Under the pieces are notes generated by a model. It was not told where the DNA came from. It saw only the letters and a program-made list of their open reading frames with translations, and did not search any database. From JADJXV01 sp964527785 (GTDB lineage Bacteria > Bacteroidota > Ignavibacteria > Kapaibacteriales > UBA961): DNA of 64,000 bases. This document shows positions 46,523 through 54,931 of this stretch, one piece after another. Position numbers and translations under genes: made by a program. Numbering within the stretch: position 1 is the stretch's first letter; the number at the start of each line of letters is the position of its first letter. Location of the stretch: contig CAZGNO010000003.1 of assembly GCA_964527785.1 (NCBI GenBank), positions 1-64,000 of the forward strand, given 5' to 3'.

Positions 46523-46606
46523 ATCAGTAAAATTATGTTTGAATTAGCAAAGCAAACGCAAATAAACCAAAAGCAAAATAGGGAAAAATTCTCAAAATAA
46601 GATTGA

Positions 46607-47662
46607 TTACTCAGTGTTTGATTTTCTTTGCAGTTCATTTACCTGACGTATTAAATCGGGTAATTGCCTGAGAGCAGCCAGAATTTTCAGTTCTTCGCTA
46701 TGATTTTTTGCCGGAGAGCCAAAATAATGACCACCGGAGGTTATAGATTTTGCTACACCTGATTGAGCATGAACAATCACATCGTCAGCAATTTCCAAAT
46801 GTCCTACCACCCCTACCTGCCCGGCAATTCGATTTCTGTTGCCGAGTTTGGCACTGCCCGAAATTCCTGTCTGAGCAGCAATAGCAGTATTATCACCGAT
46901 AATAACATTGTGCGCAATATGTACAAGATTATCAATTTTCACGCCGTTTCCGATAATTGTAGAGCCGACCATAGCTCGGTCAATCGTACAGTTCGCTCCA
47001 ATTTCCACATCATCACCAATAACAACATTTCCGACCTGCGGTACTTTTGAAAAACTGCCGTCTCTGTTCTCATCATATCCAAAACCGTCAGAGCCAATAA
47101 CAGTTCCTGCATGGAGAGTCACTCTGTTCCCTATGGAAGTGTCATGGTAACATACAACCCCAGCATGAATCATGCAACCATCACCTATCGAAACTGAATC
47201 ATAAAGGGTAACATTTGCCGTAAGAACAGATGATTCACCGAGTATACAATTTTCACCAATAACGCAACCTGCTCCGATATATGTTGTTGGCGCTACGATT
47301 GCTGTCGGGTCTATTACTGCAGATGAATGAATAAATCCTTTAGAGAATTCTTTTTCAGGTACAAATACCCTCAGCAATCGGACAAATGCCGAATATGGAT
47401 TGTCCGAACGAATGAATGTTGAAATCTTTGTTTCGGCAGGGATTTGAAAATCCTGTGGAACAATCAGGCAGGAACAAGCAGTTGTATCCAGAAACTTAGA
47501 GTATTTCCGACTTGAAAGAAAACTGACATCACCTTCTACTGCAAACTCAATGCGTTGCAATCGTGAAACGATAACGGACGTATCACCAACGACTTCACCG
47601 CCAATAATTGACGCAATATCTGCAATAGTCTTACGAACTTTTAGTTTAGGAGGTTGCTGCAC
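46607..47662 (-). CDS. lpxD: UDP-3-O-(3-hydroxyacyl)glucosamine N-acyltransferase
   Basis: 351 residues with a GTG start at 47662 (no in-frame ATG nearby). N-terminal uridine-binding domain (about 1-105), then hexapeptide beta-helix (STYIGAGC-like repeats; VIGSDGFGYDENRDGSFSKV, VEIGANCTIDRAM, LVHIAHNVIIGDN with the catalytic His), and a C-terminal helix. Adds the N-linked acyl chain of lipid A. It starts 11 bp after the ompH stop. Confidence 0.96.
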   Translation of the reverse strand: MQQPPKLKVRKTIADIASIIGGEVVGDTSVIVSRLQRIEFAVEGDVSFLSSRKYSKFLDTTACSCLIVPQDFQIPAETKISTFIRSDNPYSAFVRLLRVFVPEKEFSKGFIHSSAVIDPTAIVAPTTYIGAGCVIGENCILGESSVLTANVTLYDSVSIGDGCMIHAGVVCYHDTSIGNRVTLHAGTVIGSDGFGYDENRDGSFSKVPQVGNVVIGDDVEIGANCTIDRAMVGSTIIGNGVKIDNLVHIAHNVIIGDNTAIAAQTGISGSAKLGNRNRIAGQVGVVGHLEIADDVIVHAQSGVAKSITSGGHYFGSPAKNHSEELKILAALRQLPDLIRQVNELQRKSNTE

Positions 47663-47673
47663 AAGTACATTCT

Positions 47674-48333
47674 TTAGCGTGGAATTTCTTTTGATGGCGC
47701 ATCGTCTGTCGTTCGACTTTTTGTCCGTTGTTTTGTCGAAGCAGGTTTTTCTTTCTCTTTGTTTCTTGGATCGCTTTTCACTGCTGCTTCTTGCTGTTTC
47801 TCTAAATCTTCTACGGAGATACCAAGTTTTTTCATAACCTTAACAGTCATGTCGTACTTAGGGTTAATAAAAGTAAGCGGTTGTGAAGATTTATCCCACA
47901 CAATATCAAAATTTTCTTCGATGGATACTTCCTGCACTGCAGCAAAAATTTTATCTTCAACCCCTCTAAAAACCAATCCGATAGCACCGTCGTATTCGCC
48001 ATTCGGACCGAATTTTTTGGTTGCAAACTCTTCACGCTCTTTTTTCTTGCGCTCCATAAGGGTTTCTTTTTCCTGACGTTCAAGATCAGTCCAAATTAGA
48101 CGATTTTTCTTGATTTCATTTTCAAGGTCAGAGATTACTTTTTGCTGGTCGTCGAGTTCGCGCTTCCAATCATCTACCATAGATTGGAGACGCTGCTGTG
48201 CCTGCTGAGCTTCGGGGAATTTCTCGCGGATGGTTTGCGAGGAAATGTACCCGATTTTTTGGGCAGAAAGCATACTTGGTAAGCCCAAAATTACTCCGAC
48301 TACGAAACATATTGCCAAAAGATACTTTTTCAT
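47674..48333 (-). CDS. OmpH/Skp-family periplasmic chaperone (copy 1)
   Basis: 219 residues. Signal peptide MKKYLLAICFVVGVILGLPS followed by MLSAQ. The mature protein begins KIGYISSQTIREKFPEAQQA, typical of Skp/OmpH, followed by a long coiled coil (about 50-115), a C-terminal beta part and a charged disordered tail (about 180-219, PRNKEKEKPASTKQRTKSR). Skp holds unfolded outer-membrane proteins for BamA. Directly before lpxD. Confidence 0.93.
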   Translation of the reverse strand: MKKYLLAICFVVGVILGLPSMLSAQKIGYISSQTIREKFPEAQQAQQRLQSMVDDWKRELDDQQKVISDLENEIKKNRLIWTDLERQEKETLMERKKKEREEFATKKFGPNGEYDGAIGLVFRGVEDKIFAAVQEVSIEENFDIVWDKSSQPLTFINPKYDMTVKVMKKLGISVEDLEKQQEAAVKSDPRNKEKEKPASTKQRTKSRTTDDAPSKEIPR

Positions 48334-48650
48334 AAGAAAACGTGTTGGTTGAGATAAACGAAAATTATGTAGGTAGCAAAATTGGCAATAAGCAAAAAAA
48401 AACAGTTTGAAAATATGACAGACAGAATAAAGCGGTCAAGGTTTTTGGCTTAACCGCTTTATGAACACTCTCTTGAAAGACGTAAGTAAGGGTATTAATT
48501 TACATTTTCAAGGATTGCCATTCTGAGGGGTTCTTTGACCGAAGAATTTCCACAAAGCACTACAAAAATAGTACTTAAACAGTATGCGGAGATTCTTCAC
48601 TGCGTTCAGAATGACAGAGCTAATATTTCGATTTAATTTTGTCCCTGTAA
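48334..48650. other. Gap between ompH copies with hairpin and repeat element
   Basis: ATAAAGCGGT / ACCGCTTTAT (48427-48436 and 48453-48462) forms a hairpin that could be a partial terminator on the minus strand. Bases 48518-48617 are a CATTCTGA inverted-repeat element (listed separately). No gene. Confidence 0.55.
48518..48617. repeat. CATTCTGA inverted-repeat element, 100 bp
   Basis: Begins CCATTCTGAGGGGTTC and ends GTTCAGAATGACAG; inner CCGAAGAATTTCC / GGAGATTCTTC also pair. Same family as at 9.55 and 41.25 kb. It sits within the envelope operon. Confidence 0.85.
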
Positions 48651-49175
48651 TTACTTGCGTTTAATTTTATCAAGTACCTTGAATGTAATGTCAGCTTTTT
48701 CTTCTGCATAAAGCAAGCCGGGGTTTGTTTTATCGAAGACGAAACTGATTTTTTCTTCTTTTGAAACTTCTTTGATTGTTGTCAAAATTTTCTCGCGGAT
48801 TGGGGTCATAAATGTTTCGCGCATACGTGCTACTTCACCTGTCTGACCAAATTTTTCTTCTTGGTATTGCATATATACCTGCTGAATTCCTTTGAGTGCA
48901 TCTTCTTCTTTTTTCTTTGCATCGGCGGTCATCATGGCTTCTTGCTTTTTATATGCTTCGTATCTACTCTTGAGGTCATCTTCAAATTTTTTGAGGGTGT
49001 CCTGATATTTACTGGCTACATCTTTGAGCTTCCTGTCAGCTTCGAGTGCATCGGGGAGTTGTTTGAGTATTGTTTCTGTGTCTACATATCCTAATTTCAA
49101 CGCTTGAGCGTTGGCTGTTCTGGTACTAATGCAGCAAGCCATAACAACTGTAAAAAAAACTACTGCTTTTTTCAT
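48651..49175 (-). CDS. OmpH/Skp-family periplasmic chaperone (copy 2)
   Basis: 174 residues. Signal peptide MKKAVVFFTVVMACCISTRT followed by ANAQ. The mature start ALKLGYVDTETILKQLPDAL is Skp-like, then a Lys/Glu-rich coiled coil (about 60-120) and EEKISFVFDKTNPGLLY. It sits between bamA and the other copy. Tandem Skp genes in this operon are common in the phylum. Confidence 0.93.
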   Translation of the reverse strand: MKKAVVFFTVVMACCISTRTANAQALKLGYVDTETILKQLPDALEADRKLKDVASKYQDTLKKFEDDLKSRYEAYKKQEAMMTADAKKKEEDALKGIQQVYMQYQEEKFGQTGEVARMRETFMTPIREKILTTIKEVSKEEKISFVFDKTNPGLLYAEEKADITFKVLDKIKRK

Positions 49176-49242
49176 TAAAAAAACCCTTGATAAATAATAA
49201 AATTATAAAAATAAACAATGTACGTTAATAGTTGGACGGCTA

Positions 49243-51627
49243 TCATCGTCCGAATTGAAAGTGAAAACGCCAGCCGGATTTATCTCCGACAGAACCTATC
49301 GGATCGAATCCATAGCCATAATCAAACCCTAAGAGTCCAATGGGGTTGAGTAGTAGCCGTACACCAAGTCCTGCAGACCGTTTTAAATCAAACGGGTCTG
49401 CGTTTTGCAGACCTTCCCAAACATTTCCCGCTTCGGCAAAAGCCAGCAGATAAATCGGCATTGGATTGAGTGAAAGAGCAAACCGCAGTTCTAAATTATG
49501 GCGCATCATTAGTCTTCCACCCAAAATAGAACCATCGGAAGAAATCGGGCCTAACGAATTATCAGGGTAGCCGCGTAACGGTGTAAGATTAAACCCGCCC
49601 AAGCCGTTACCACCCATATAGAAACGTTGATTAGGCGGAATATTTATTGTATCAGTACCAAGAGTCGTAACGTATCCCATATCTGATGTCAGATAGAGAA
49701 CTAACCTCGTATTCCCGTCCACTTGGAGTAACGGATTGATAAATTCCAATTGAAGTGAATTTTTCCAATAATCGGTTGTTCCAAGCCCAATTGACCCAAG
49801 AGCAACCTGTGAAGAATATACAAACTTCGAGCCGCTTGTCGGGAAAACAAGATTATCAACACTGACACGAGAAACACTGCTTCCCAAACTGATTTCGCTT
49901 GACAACCCTTCGGCAAACCCTCTTGCGCCGCGATTATTCAAACTTTGAATACGCAAAGAACCATCCACACGAAAATAATCATCAGGCCAGCGTAAGCGTC
50001 TGCCTATATTAATCTGACCACCGATTTGCTCAAGATCGTAGGTATATCTTTGTCTGGTTCGGTACAGATTTACACCGAGTGTCGTCGGCTCATTATTAAG
50101 CCACGGCTCGGTAAATCCCATTGATATCGTCTGATACGTGCTGCCCTGACCGATCTCTGCATTGATATTAAGAATCTGTCCGCCTCCGCCACGCAGAGGT
50201 TCGCTGATTGAAAAGTTATTAAACGTAACACCCACCGAACCTGTCAAGCCGAGAGAACCTGCTACTCCAAGCGAAGCATTGAAAGTGTCTGTAGAACGCT
50301 CTTCTACTTTATAGATGACATCTACACGAGTATTATCTACCGGCTTAACCAAATCCTTATGTTGAAGCGCCTCGGGGTTAAAGTAATTAAGAACACCCAA
50401 TGCGCGAATACTGCGAATAATTGCAGAACGACTAAAATAGTCACCCGGACGAGTGTAGAGTTCTCTACGGATTACCTTGTCTTTAGTTTTAGTATTGCCG
50501 ATAATTTCAACTCGGCGGATTGTAAAACGGTCTTTTTCAAACACTCTAACCGTAATATCAACAGAATCCTTGCCGATCTTTGTTTCTTCCTTCACTCCTT
50601 GATAGCTCAAATATCCGTTATCAAGATAAAGCGATGCAACGTCTGTTTGATCTTCGTTAGCACTTAGATTTTTATCGAAACGCTCCACATCGTAGGGTTC
50701 GCCTGTGCGTACATTCAGCCGTCGAAGAAGAAGCTCTTCGGGATAAACCGTATTGCCTTCGAAATGAACGTTGCGAAGTATATATTGATTACCTTCTCGG
50801 ACGTCAATTTGGACAGCTACTTGTTCATTGGGAGCATCGAATTTCAGGGTGTCGCGTATTATTTCAGCTTCTATAAATCCACGTCGTTTATATTCTTGAA
50901 GAAGTTTGATTTTATCTTCTTCGTATTTATTCTTGTCGAATTTGGACGAACTCCAGAATTTCCACCATGGTTTTGAATGTGTATCTTCCAATGTACCCTC
51001 AAGATCTCCGGATGAAACCTTAGAATTACCGGTGAAGGTTACTGATGAAACATGGAACTCCACTCCTTCTTGAATGGTAAGCACGAGTCGTGAGTATGAT
51101 GCAGTATCGGTAGGTACAATTTCAGGTGTTACCGTAGCATACATCATTCCTTCCTTTTCGTAAAGGGTTTTGACTGCTTTTGCAGCAAGATACCCGTCAT
51201 ACGGAGAGAGAATATCACCGCGAGAGTGTCCTACTGCCTTTTTAATATCAGAATAGGATACTTTGTCGCTGCCTATCACTTCGAGCCAACTAAAGCGTGA
51301 AAACTCTTTGACTTTGATTGTAAAAAAGATACCGAGAGACGTAGCTTTTTCTACGATAATATCTACATCCGAGAATTGATTGCGAGACCATAATGATTTA
51401 ATCGCATCCTGCAATTCACGCCCCGGAATATCAATTTCGCTTCCGACGCGCAGTCCTGAAAGTGAAATTATTGTCTGCTCATCCGAGAATTTATTACCTT
51501 CGACACTTACGCCTGCAACCTTGTATTTGCGTGGCGGTTGCTGCTGCTGGGCATACCCGATAGTCGAAAGTATAACAAATACAATTGCAATGAGCCAACC
51601 GGTTTTTTTAGAGGGAATTAATCGCAT
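49243..51627 (-). CDS. bamA: Outer-membrane protein assembly factor BamA
   Basis: 794 residues. Signal peptide (about 1-26, IAIVFVILSTIGYAQQ), five POTRA domains (about 33-420; typical starts KVAGVSVEGNKFSDEQ, VSSVTFTGNSKVSSG, ILRNVHFEGNTVYPEEL, IRRVEIIGNTKTKDKV), then a 16-strand barrel with LRGYPDNSLGP (the conserved VRGF/Y-type loop motif) and a C-terminal FHFQFGR strand. It inserts beta-barrels in the outer membrane. Its start overlaps the end of uppS by 20 bp. Confidence 0.96.
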   Translation of the reverse strand: MRLIPSKKTGWLIAIVFVILSTIGYAQQQQPPRKYKVAGVSVEGNKFSDEQTIISLSGLRVGSEIDIPGRELQDAIKSLWSRNQFSDVDIIVEKATSLGIFFTIKVKEFSRFSWLEVIGSDKVSYSDIKKAVGHSRGDILSPYDGYLAAKAVKTLYEKEGMMYATVTPEIVPTDTASYSRLVLTIQEGVEFHVSSVTFTGNSKVSSGDLEGTLEDTHSKPWWKFWSSSKFDKNKYEEDKIKLLQEYKRRGFIEAEIIRDTLKFDAPNEQVAVQIDVREGNQYILRNVHFEGNTVYPEELLLRRLNVRTGEPYDVERFDKNLSANEDQTDVASLYLDNGYLSYQGVKEETKIGKDSVDITVRVFEKDRFTIRRVEIIGNTKTKDKVIRRELYTRPGDYFSRSAIIRSIRALGVLNYFNPEALQHKDLVKPVDNTRVDVIYKVEERSTDTFNASLGVAGSLGLTGSVGVTFNNFSISEPLRGGGGQILNINAEIGQGSTYQTISMGFTEPWLNNEPTTLGVNLYRTRQRYTYDLEQIGGQINIGRRLRWPDDYFRVDGSLRIQSLNNRGARGFAEGLSSEISLGSSVSRVSVDNLVFPTSGSKFVYSSQVALGSIGLGTTDYWKNSLQLEFINPLLQVDGNTRLVLYLTSDMGYVTTLGTDTINIPPNQRFYMGGNGLGGFNLTPLRGYPDNSLGPISSDGSILGGRLMMRHNLELRFALSLNPMPIYLLAFAEAGNVWEGLQNADPFDLKRSAGLGVRLLLNPIGLLGFDYGYGFDPIGSVGDKSGWRFHFQFGR

Positions 51628-52459
51628 CCATTACTCTCTGAAAATAGTTTTTTGGTGAATTCCCGCCCGATTGTTCGGCAAGGATTTGGGCTGATGTTTT
51701 TCCGAAACGACGTTCACGGCACATAAAGTTATGGACAGCATGATAGAGATCTTTACGTCGAAAAGCAGGCCAAAACTGTTCGGTAATATAAATTTCCGAA
51801 TATGCGGTTTCCCACAATAAAAAGTTGCTCAGACGCATTTCACCGCTTGTTCGGATAAGTAAATCGGGATCTGGAACATTATTTGTGACTAAATACGATG
51901 AAACTTTCTCTTCTGTTATGTCTTCAGGAGAGAGTTTGCCTCTGCGTACATCCAAAGCCATCATTTGCATTGCCCGCACAATATCCCAGCGACCGCTGTA
52001 GCTGAGTGCCAGAGTCAGGGTCAGTCCGGTGTTGTTTTTAGTACGTTCAATTGAAGTCAATAATAATTTATGTATACTTTTTGGCAACGCATTGAGTTTG
52101 CCGATTGCCAGAAGTCGCACATTATTCAGGTGTAATTCATCAATTTCTTGTTTTAAATAAAACTCAAGGAGTTTCATCAGGATATTAACTTCGGTTCTGG
52201 GGCGTTTCCAATTTTCCATTGAGAACGCATAAAGAGTAAGATATTGTACACCAAGCTGAGATGATGCTTTTACAATATCACGAACACTGTTGATACCTTC
52301 TTCGTGACCCGCAGTACGAGCGCGTCCGTTTTCAACAGCCCATCGCCCGTTGCCATCCATAATAATAGCTATATGACGCGGAATAATGCCGGAAGACCGA
52401 ATGCTCTCTTGGAGAGTCTTATCGTCAGAAGATTGGCTTTCAATCCAATTGCGACTCAT
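51608..52459 (-). CDS. uppS: Undecaprenyl pyrophosphate synthase (cis-prenyltransferase)
   Basis: 283 residues. Makes the C55 lipid carrier for peptidoglycan and O-antigen from FPP and IPP. Motifs: RHIAIIMDGNGRWA (catalytic Asp), GHEEGINSVRDIV, YLTLYAFSMENWKRP, DLLIRTSGEMRLSNFLLWE and YSEIYITEQFWPAF. First gene of the envelope operon, coupled to bamA. Confidence 0.97.
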   Translation of the reverse strand: MSRNWIESQSSDDKTLQESIRSSGIIPRHIAIIMDGNGRWAVENGRARTAGHEEGINSVRDIVKASSQLGVQYLTLYAFSMENWKRPRTEVNILMKLLEFYLKQEIDELHLNNVRLLAIGKLNALPKSIHKLLLTSIERTKNNTGLTLTLALSYSGRWDIVRAMQMMALDVRRGKLSPEDITEEKVSSYLVTNNVPDPDLLIRTSGEMRLSNFLLWETAYSEIYITEQFWPAFRRKDLYHAVHNFMCRERRFGKTSAQILAEQSGGNSPKNYFQRVMDAINSL

Positions 52460-52591
52460 ATCAAAACCCTTCGATTGTGTTAAACAAAACCATGAAGCAG
52501 GGGTATAGAATATTCATCAAAGGTACATAAAACAATGATTGAGGACGATAATTCGCAGTAGCTGTCCAGATAGTACTGCTAATAAAAAAAG

Positions 52592-52623
52592 CAAATTTAC
52601 GCCTAATCGCGTTAAAATTCAAA
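52592..52623 (-). promoter_or_regulatory. Bacteroidota-type promoter for uppS operon
   Basis: On the minus strand TTTG (plus 52620-52623), a 20-bp spacer, then TAAATTTG (plus 52592-52599). It lies about 130 bp before the uppS ATG and back-to-back with the HU promoter. The remaining 52460-52776 sequence shows no gene. Confidence 0.6.
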
Positions 52624-52700
52624 GAATCATCAATTTTTACACGAAAAAGATGGTTTTTTTCGTAAAAACATTGATTTTGAATAAAATTTGCCCACATTAA

Positions 52701-52731
52701 TTTGCTACTTATTTCAGTTTTTGTATTTTTG
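52701..52731 (+). promoter_or_regulatory. Bacteroidota-type promoter for the HU gene
   Basis: TTTG (52701-52704), a 19-bp spacer, then TATTTTTG (52724-52731). An excellent match to TTTG-N19-TAnnTTTG, 45 bp before the HU ATG. Confidence 0.7.
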
Positions 52732-52776
52732 TATTCGTAAATAGTTCATTATGTTCATATTATAGAGAAAAGTACA

Positions 52777-53139
52777 ATGACAAAAGCAGATATTGTAGAG
52801 TCAATTGCAAGCCAAACAGGTTTGACAAAGGTAGAAACCAAAGCAGTAGTAGAAGGTGTATTTACAAGTATAAAAGATGCTCTAGCAGAAGGTCAACGCA
52901 TTGAATTACGTGGTTTTGGAGTTTTCACGGTAAAAAGCCGCAAATCACGTCTTGCACGTAACCCACGTACAGGAGCTCCCGTATCACTCGAAAAAAGATA
53001 TGTACCTGTATTCAAAACTTCACCGGAATTCCAAGACCGCGTAGATGCAGACATGAAAGACCCTAAGCCAAAAGCTGAGAAAGCTCCTAAAGCCGCAAAA
53101 GCTGCAAAAACAAAAAAAACTAAAAAAGCAGCAAAATAA
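52777..53139 (+). CDS. hup: HU-family DNA-binding protein with basic tail
   Basis: 120 residues. The first 92 are a standard HU/IHF fold (MTKADIVESIASQTGLTKVE, LRGFGVFTVKSRKSRLARNP, the arm tip RNPRTGAPV). The last 25 residues are Lys/Ala/Pro-rich (KAEKAPKAAKAAKTKKTKKA), a histone H1-like tail that would add non-specific DNA binding. Nucleoid protein. A TPR protein gene follows 39 bp later. Confidence 0.95.
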   Translation: MTKADIVESIASQTGLTKVETKAVVEGVFTSIKDALAEGQRIELRGFGVFTVKSRKSRLARNPRTGAPVSLEKRYVPVFKTSPEFQDRVDADMKDPKPKAEKAPKAAKAAKTKKTKKAAK

Positions 53140-53178
53140 TTTTGCCGGTTCGCTTGTTAAACAACGTTTTCAGATACA

Positions 53179-53712
53179 ATGAGTCCCAAAAGCCGCCGCA
53201 GCAATGCGCAGCAGGCAGTAGCCGCTGATGAGAATCTTCCCAAAAAGCGGGCAATCGGAGGTCTAATCCTGATACTTGGAATAGTTGTAATAGTTGCAGG
53301 GCTTTCCTTCGGAATCTCACAATATGTCATTGAGCAATCAAAACCGAATAAAGAACAAACCTTTACTCTTGCCAATACAAATTACGATAAAGGGGATTTT
53401 GTAACGGCAGCTGCACTCTACAAGCGATACCTCGAAAAATTTGATGCTGATAATGTATCCGTAAAAATTGACTACGGGTATGCACTGTTCAAAACGAATA
53501 AACAAGATGAAGGCATCCAAGTTGTGAAAAGTGTGATAAATGACGATCCACAACAAGCCATTGCAATGTATAATCTTGGCGGAATGTTTCTAGAGCAGGG
53601 AAATTCCGAAGAAGCTGTGAAATGGTTCAAAAAATGTGCTGTTTCACAATCGTATCCCGACATAGCTGCCAGAGCACGGGACATTTTGAACAAAATTTCT
53701 GCTAATCCATAA
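53179..53712 (+). CDS. Membrane-anchored TPR protein
   Basis: 177 residues. A basic N-terminus, one membrane helix (about 26-48, GGLILILGIVVIVAGLSFGI), then three TPR-like repeats (FTLANTNYDKGDFVTAAALY, YGYALFKTNKQDEGIQVV, YNLGGMFLEQGNSEEAVKWF). Probably periplasmic TPRs. Function unknown; it sits between HU and the tiny basic protein. Confidence 0.85.
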   Translation: MSPKSRRSNAQQAVAADENLPKKRAIGGLILILGIVVIVAGLSFGISQYVIEQSKPNKEQTFTLANTNYDKGDFVTAAALYKRYLEKFDADNVSVKIDYGYALFKTNKQDEGIQVVKSVINDDPQQAIAMYNLGGMFLEQGNSEEAVKWFKKCAVSQSYPDIAARARDILNKISANP

Positions 53713-53740
53713 TTTCTCATTTAATTTCACGAGGTATCTC

Positions 53741-53836
53741 ATGCCGTGCGGAAAAAAACGCAAACGCCATAAAATGGCTACTCACAAAAGAAAGAAACGC
53801 CTTCGCAAAAACCGTCACAAAAAGAAAAGTCGGTAA
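53741..53836 (+). CDS. AURKAIP1/COX24-like tiny basic protein
   Basis: 31 residues: MPCGKKRKRHKMATHKRKKR then LRKNRHKKKSR. This extremely basic peptide matches the short AURKAIP1/COX24-domain proteins annotated throughout Bacteroidota, related to a mitochondrial small-subunit ribosomal protein, so a ribosome-associated role is likely. CGAGG lies 8 bp upstream, and a strong terminator follows. Confidence 0.88.
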   Translation: MPCGKKRKRHKMATHKRKKRLRKNRHKKKSR

Positions 53837-53857
53837 ATAACAGGCAGTTAAGTATGC

Positions 53858-53900
53858 AAGCACGCTTTTACAGAATAACAGTAAAAGCGTGCTTTTTTTT
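53858..53900 (+). terminator. Strong Rho-independent terminator
   Basis: AAGCACGCTTTTAC / GTAAAAGCGTGCTT, a 14-bp perfect stem with a 9-nt loop and TTTTTT. Confidence 0.93.
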
Positions 53901-53927
53901 GGGGGGACTGAGAATAATTAACTAGGT

Positions 53928-54272
53928 TTACTTAATTTGCACTATCGAACTCATTACTCCCGAAAGTATCGAGATAATAATTGCTCCCAGCATTGCCCAC
54001 CAAAATCCCCGTATCTCAAATCCGTCCAAAAATCCTGCAGAAATCCATAACACTACAGCATTGATTACCAGAGAAAAGAGTCCGAGTGTAATGAAAATTA
54101 ACGGGATTGAAAAAAATGAAAGGATAGGTTTAAGTATAGCATTGAGCAACCCCAATACTATTGCTGCCAAAAGTGCTGTCTTGAAATTTTTAACAACAAT
54201 TCCGGGCAGAATTGCAGCCGTTGCATAGATTGCAACTGAATTTATCAGCCAGACGAGCAGAAGGTTTATCAT
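53928..54272 (-). CDS. Phage-holin-IV-like (YvlD-type) membrane protein
   Basis: 114 residues from ATG 54272, which has AAGGAG upstream; the frame runs 21 codons further. Four membrane helices (INLLLVWLINSVAIYATAAI; LLAAIVLGLLNAILKPILSF; PLIFITLGLFSLVINAVVLW; WWAMLGAIIISILSGVMSSI). Matches the phage-holin superfamily IV/DUF360 membrane proteins of bacterial chromosomes, of unknown role. Confidence 0.85.
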   Translation of the reverse strand: MINLLLVWLINSVAIYATAAILPGIVVKNFKTALLAAIVLGLLNAILKPILSFFSIPLIFITLGLFSLVINAVVLWISAGFLDGFEIRGFWWAMLGAIIISILSGVMSSIVQIK

Positions 54273-54399
54273 AAAAAGGTTCTCCTTTAAAGAAAAAGTG
54301 CCATTTTGATTGTTCAAATTTAATAACATCTTCACTTATTCGTCCTATACAATATTCAAGTTGCTATAAATATTTTTAACAATAGTGAAAGATAGTATT

Positions 54400-54828
54400 A
54401 TGCCTTACGATCCTATGATAGTGAAGCCGATGAGAGAAGAACTTACAGCCGTTGGTTTTGAAGAATTACTCACTCCCGAAGAAGTAGATGCTGCTGTGAA
54501 GCGTTCGGGAACATCGCTTGTGGTTGTTAATTCAGTATGTGGTTGCGCGGCAGGCGGAGCGCGTCCCGGAGTAGCAATGGCGGTAAAACACGAAGTGAAG
54601 CCGGATCATTTATTTACTGTTTTTGCAGGTCAAGACCTTGAAGCGGTTCAACGTATGCGAGAGTATTTCGTAGGGCAGCCACCGTCTTCGCCATCTATCG
54701 CTCTTTTGCGTGACGGACAGCTAATCGGCTTTATGCCCCGTCATGCAATCGAAGGGAATATGCCTGAAAGTATCGCTCATGCACTTACGACTGCCTTCGA
54801 TAAAGTATGCGCTAAGCAGGTTGCTTAA
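54400..54828 (+). CDS. Bacilliredoxin (BrxA/BrxB family)
   Basis: 142 residues from ATG 54400; a GTG 15 bp upstream is less likely. YphP/YqiW-type thioredoxin-fold protein with the CGC active site in VNSVCGCAAGGARPG and the typical start MPYDPMIVKPMREEL. In Bacillus such proteins remove bacillithiol from mixed disulfides; whether this organism makes bacillithiol is not shown here. Single gene with its own terminator. Confidence 0.93.
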   Translation: MPYDPMIVKPMREELTAVGFEELLTPEEVDAAVKRSGTSLVVVNSVCGCAAGGARPGVAMAVKHEVKPDHLFTVFAGQDLEAVQRMREYFVGQPPSSPSIALLRDGQLIGFMPRHAIEGNMPESIAHALTTAFDKVCAKQVA

Positions 54829-54867
54829 AAATAAAGAATAATAATCCTACGGCTTTTGGTAAATTTG

Positions 54868-54899
54868 CGGCGTTCAAGTAGTATTGAACGCCGTTTTTT
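54868..54899 (+). terminator. Rho-independent terminator
   Basis: CGGCGTTCAA / TTGAACGCCG, a 10-bp perfect stem with a 6-nt loop followed by TTTTTT. Confidence 0.92.
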
Positions 54900-54931
54900 A
54901 TTAGCGAACTATAAACTTTACCTAGTCAGTC

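Noticed and set aside
52461..52697. 78-codon minus-strand ORF upstream of uppS
   Set aside because: It runs through the uppS promoter and leader and shows no recognisable domain.
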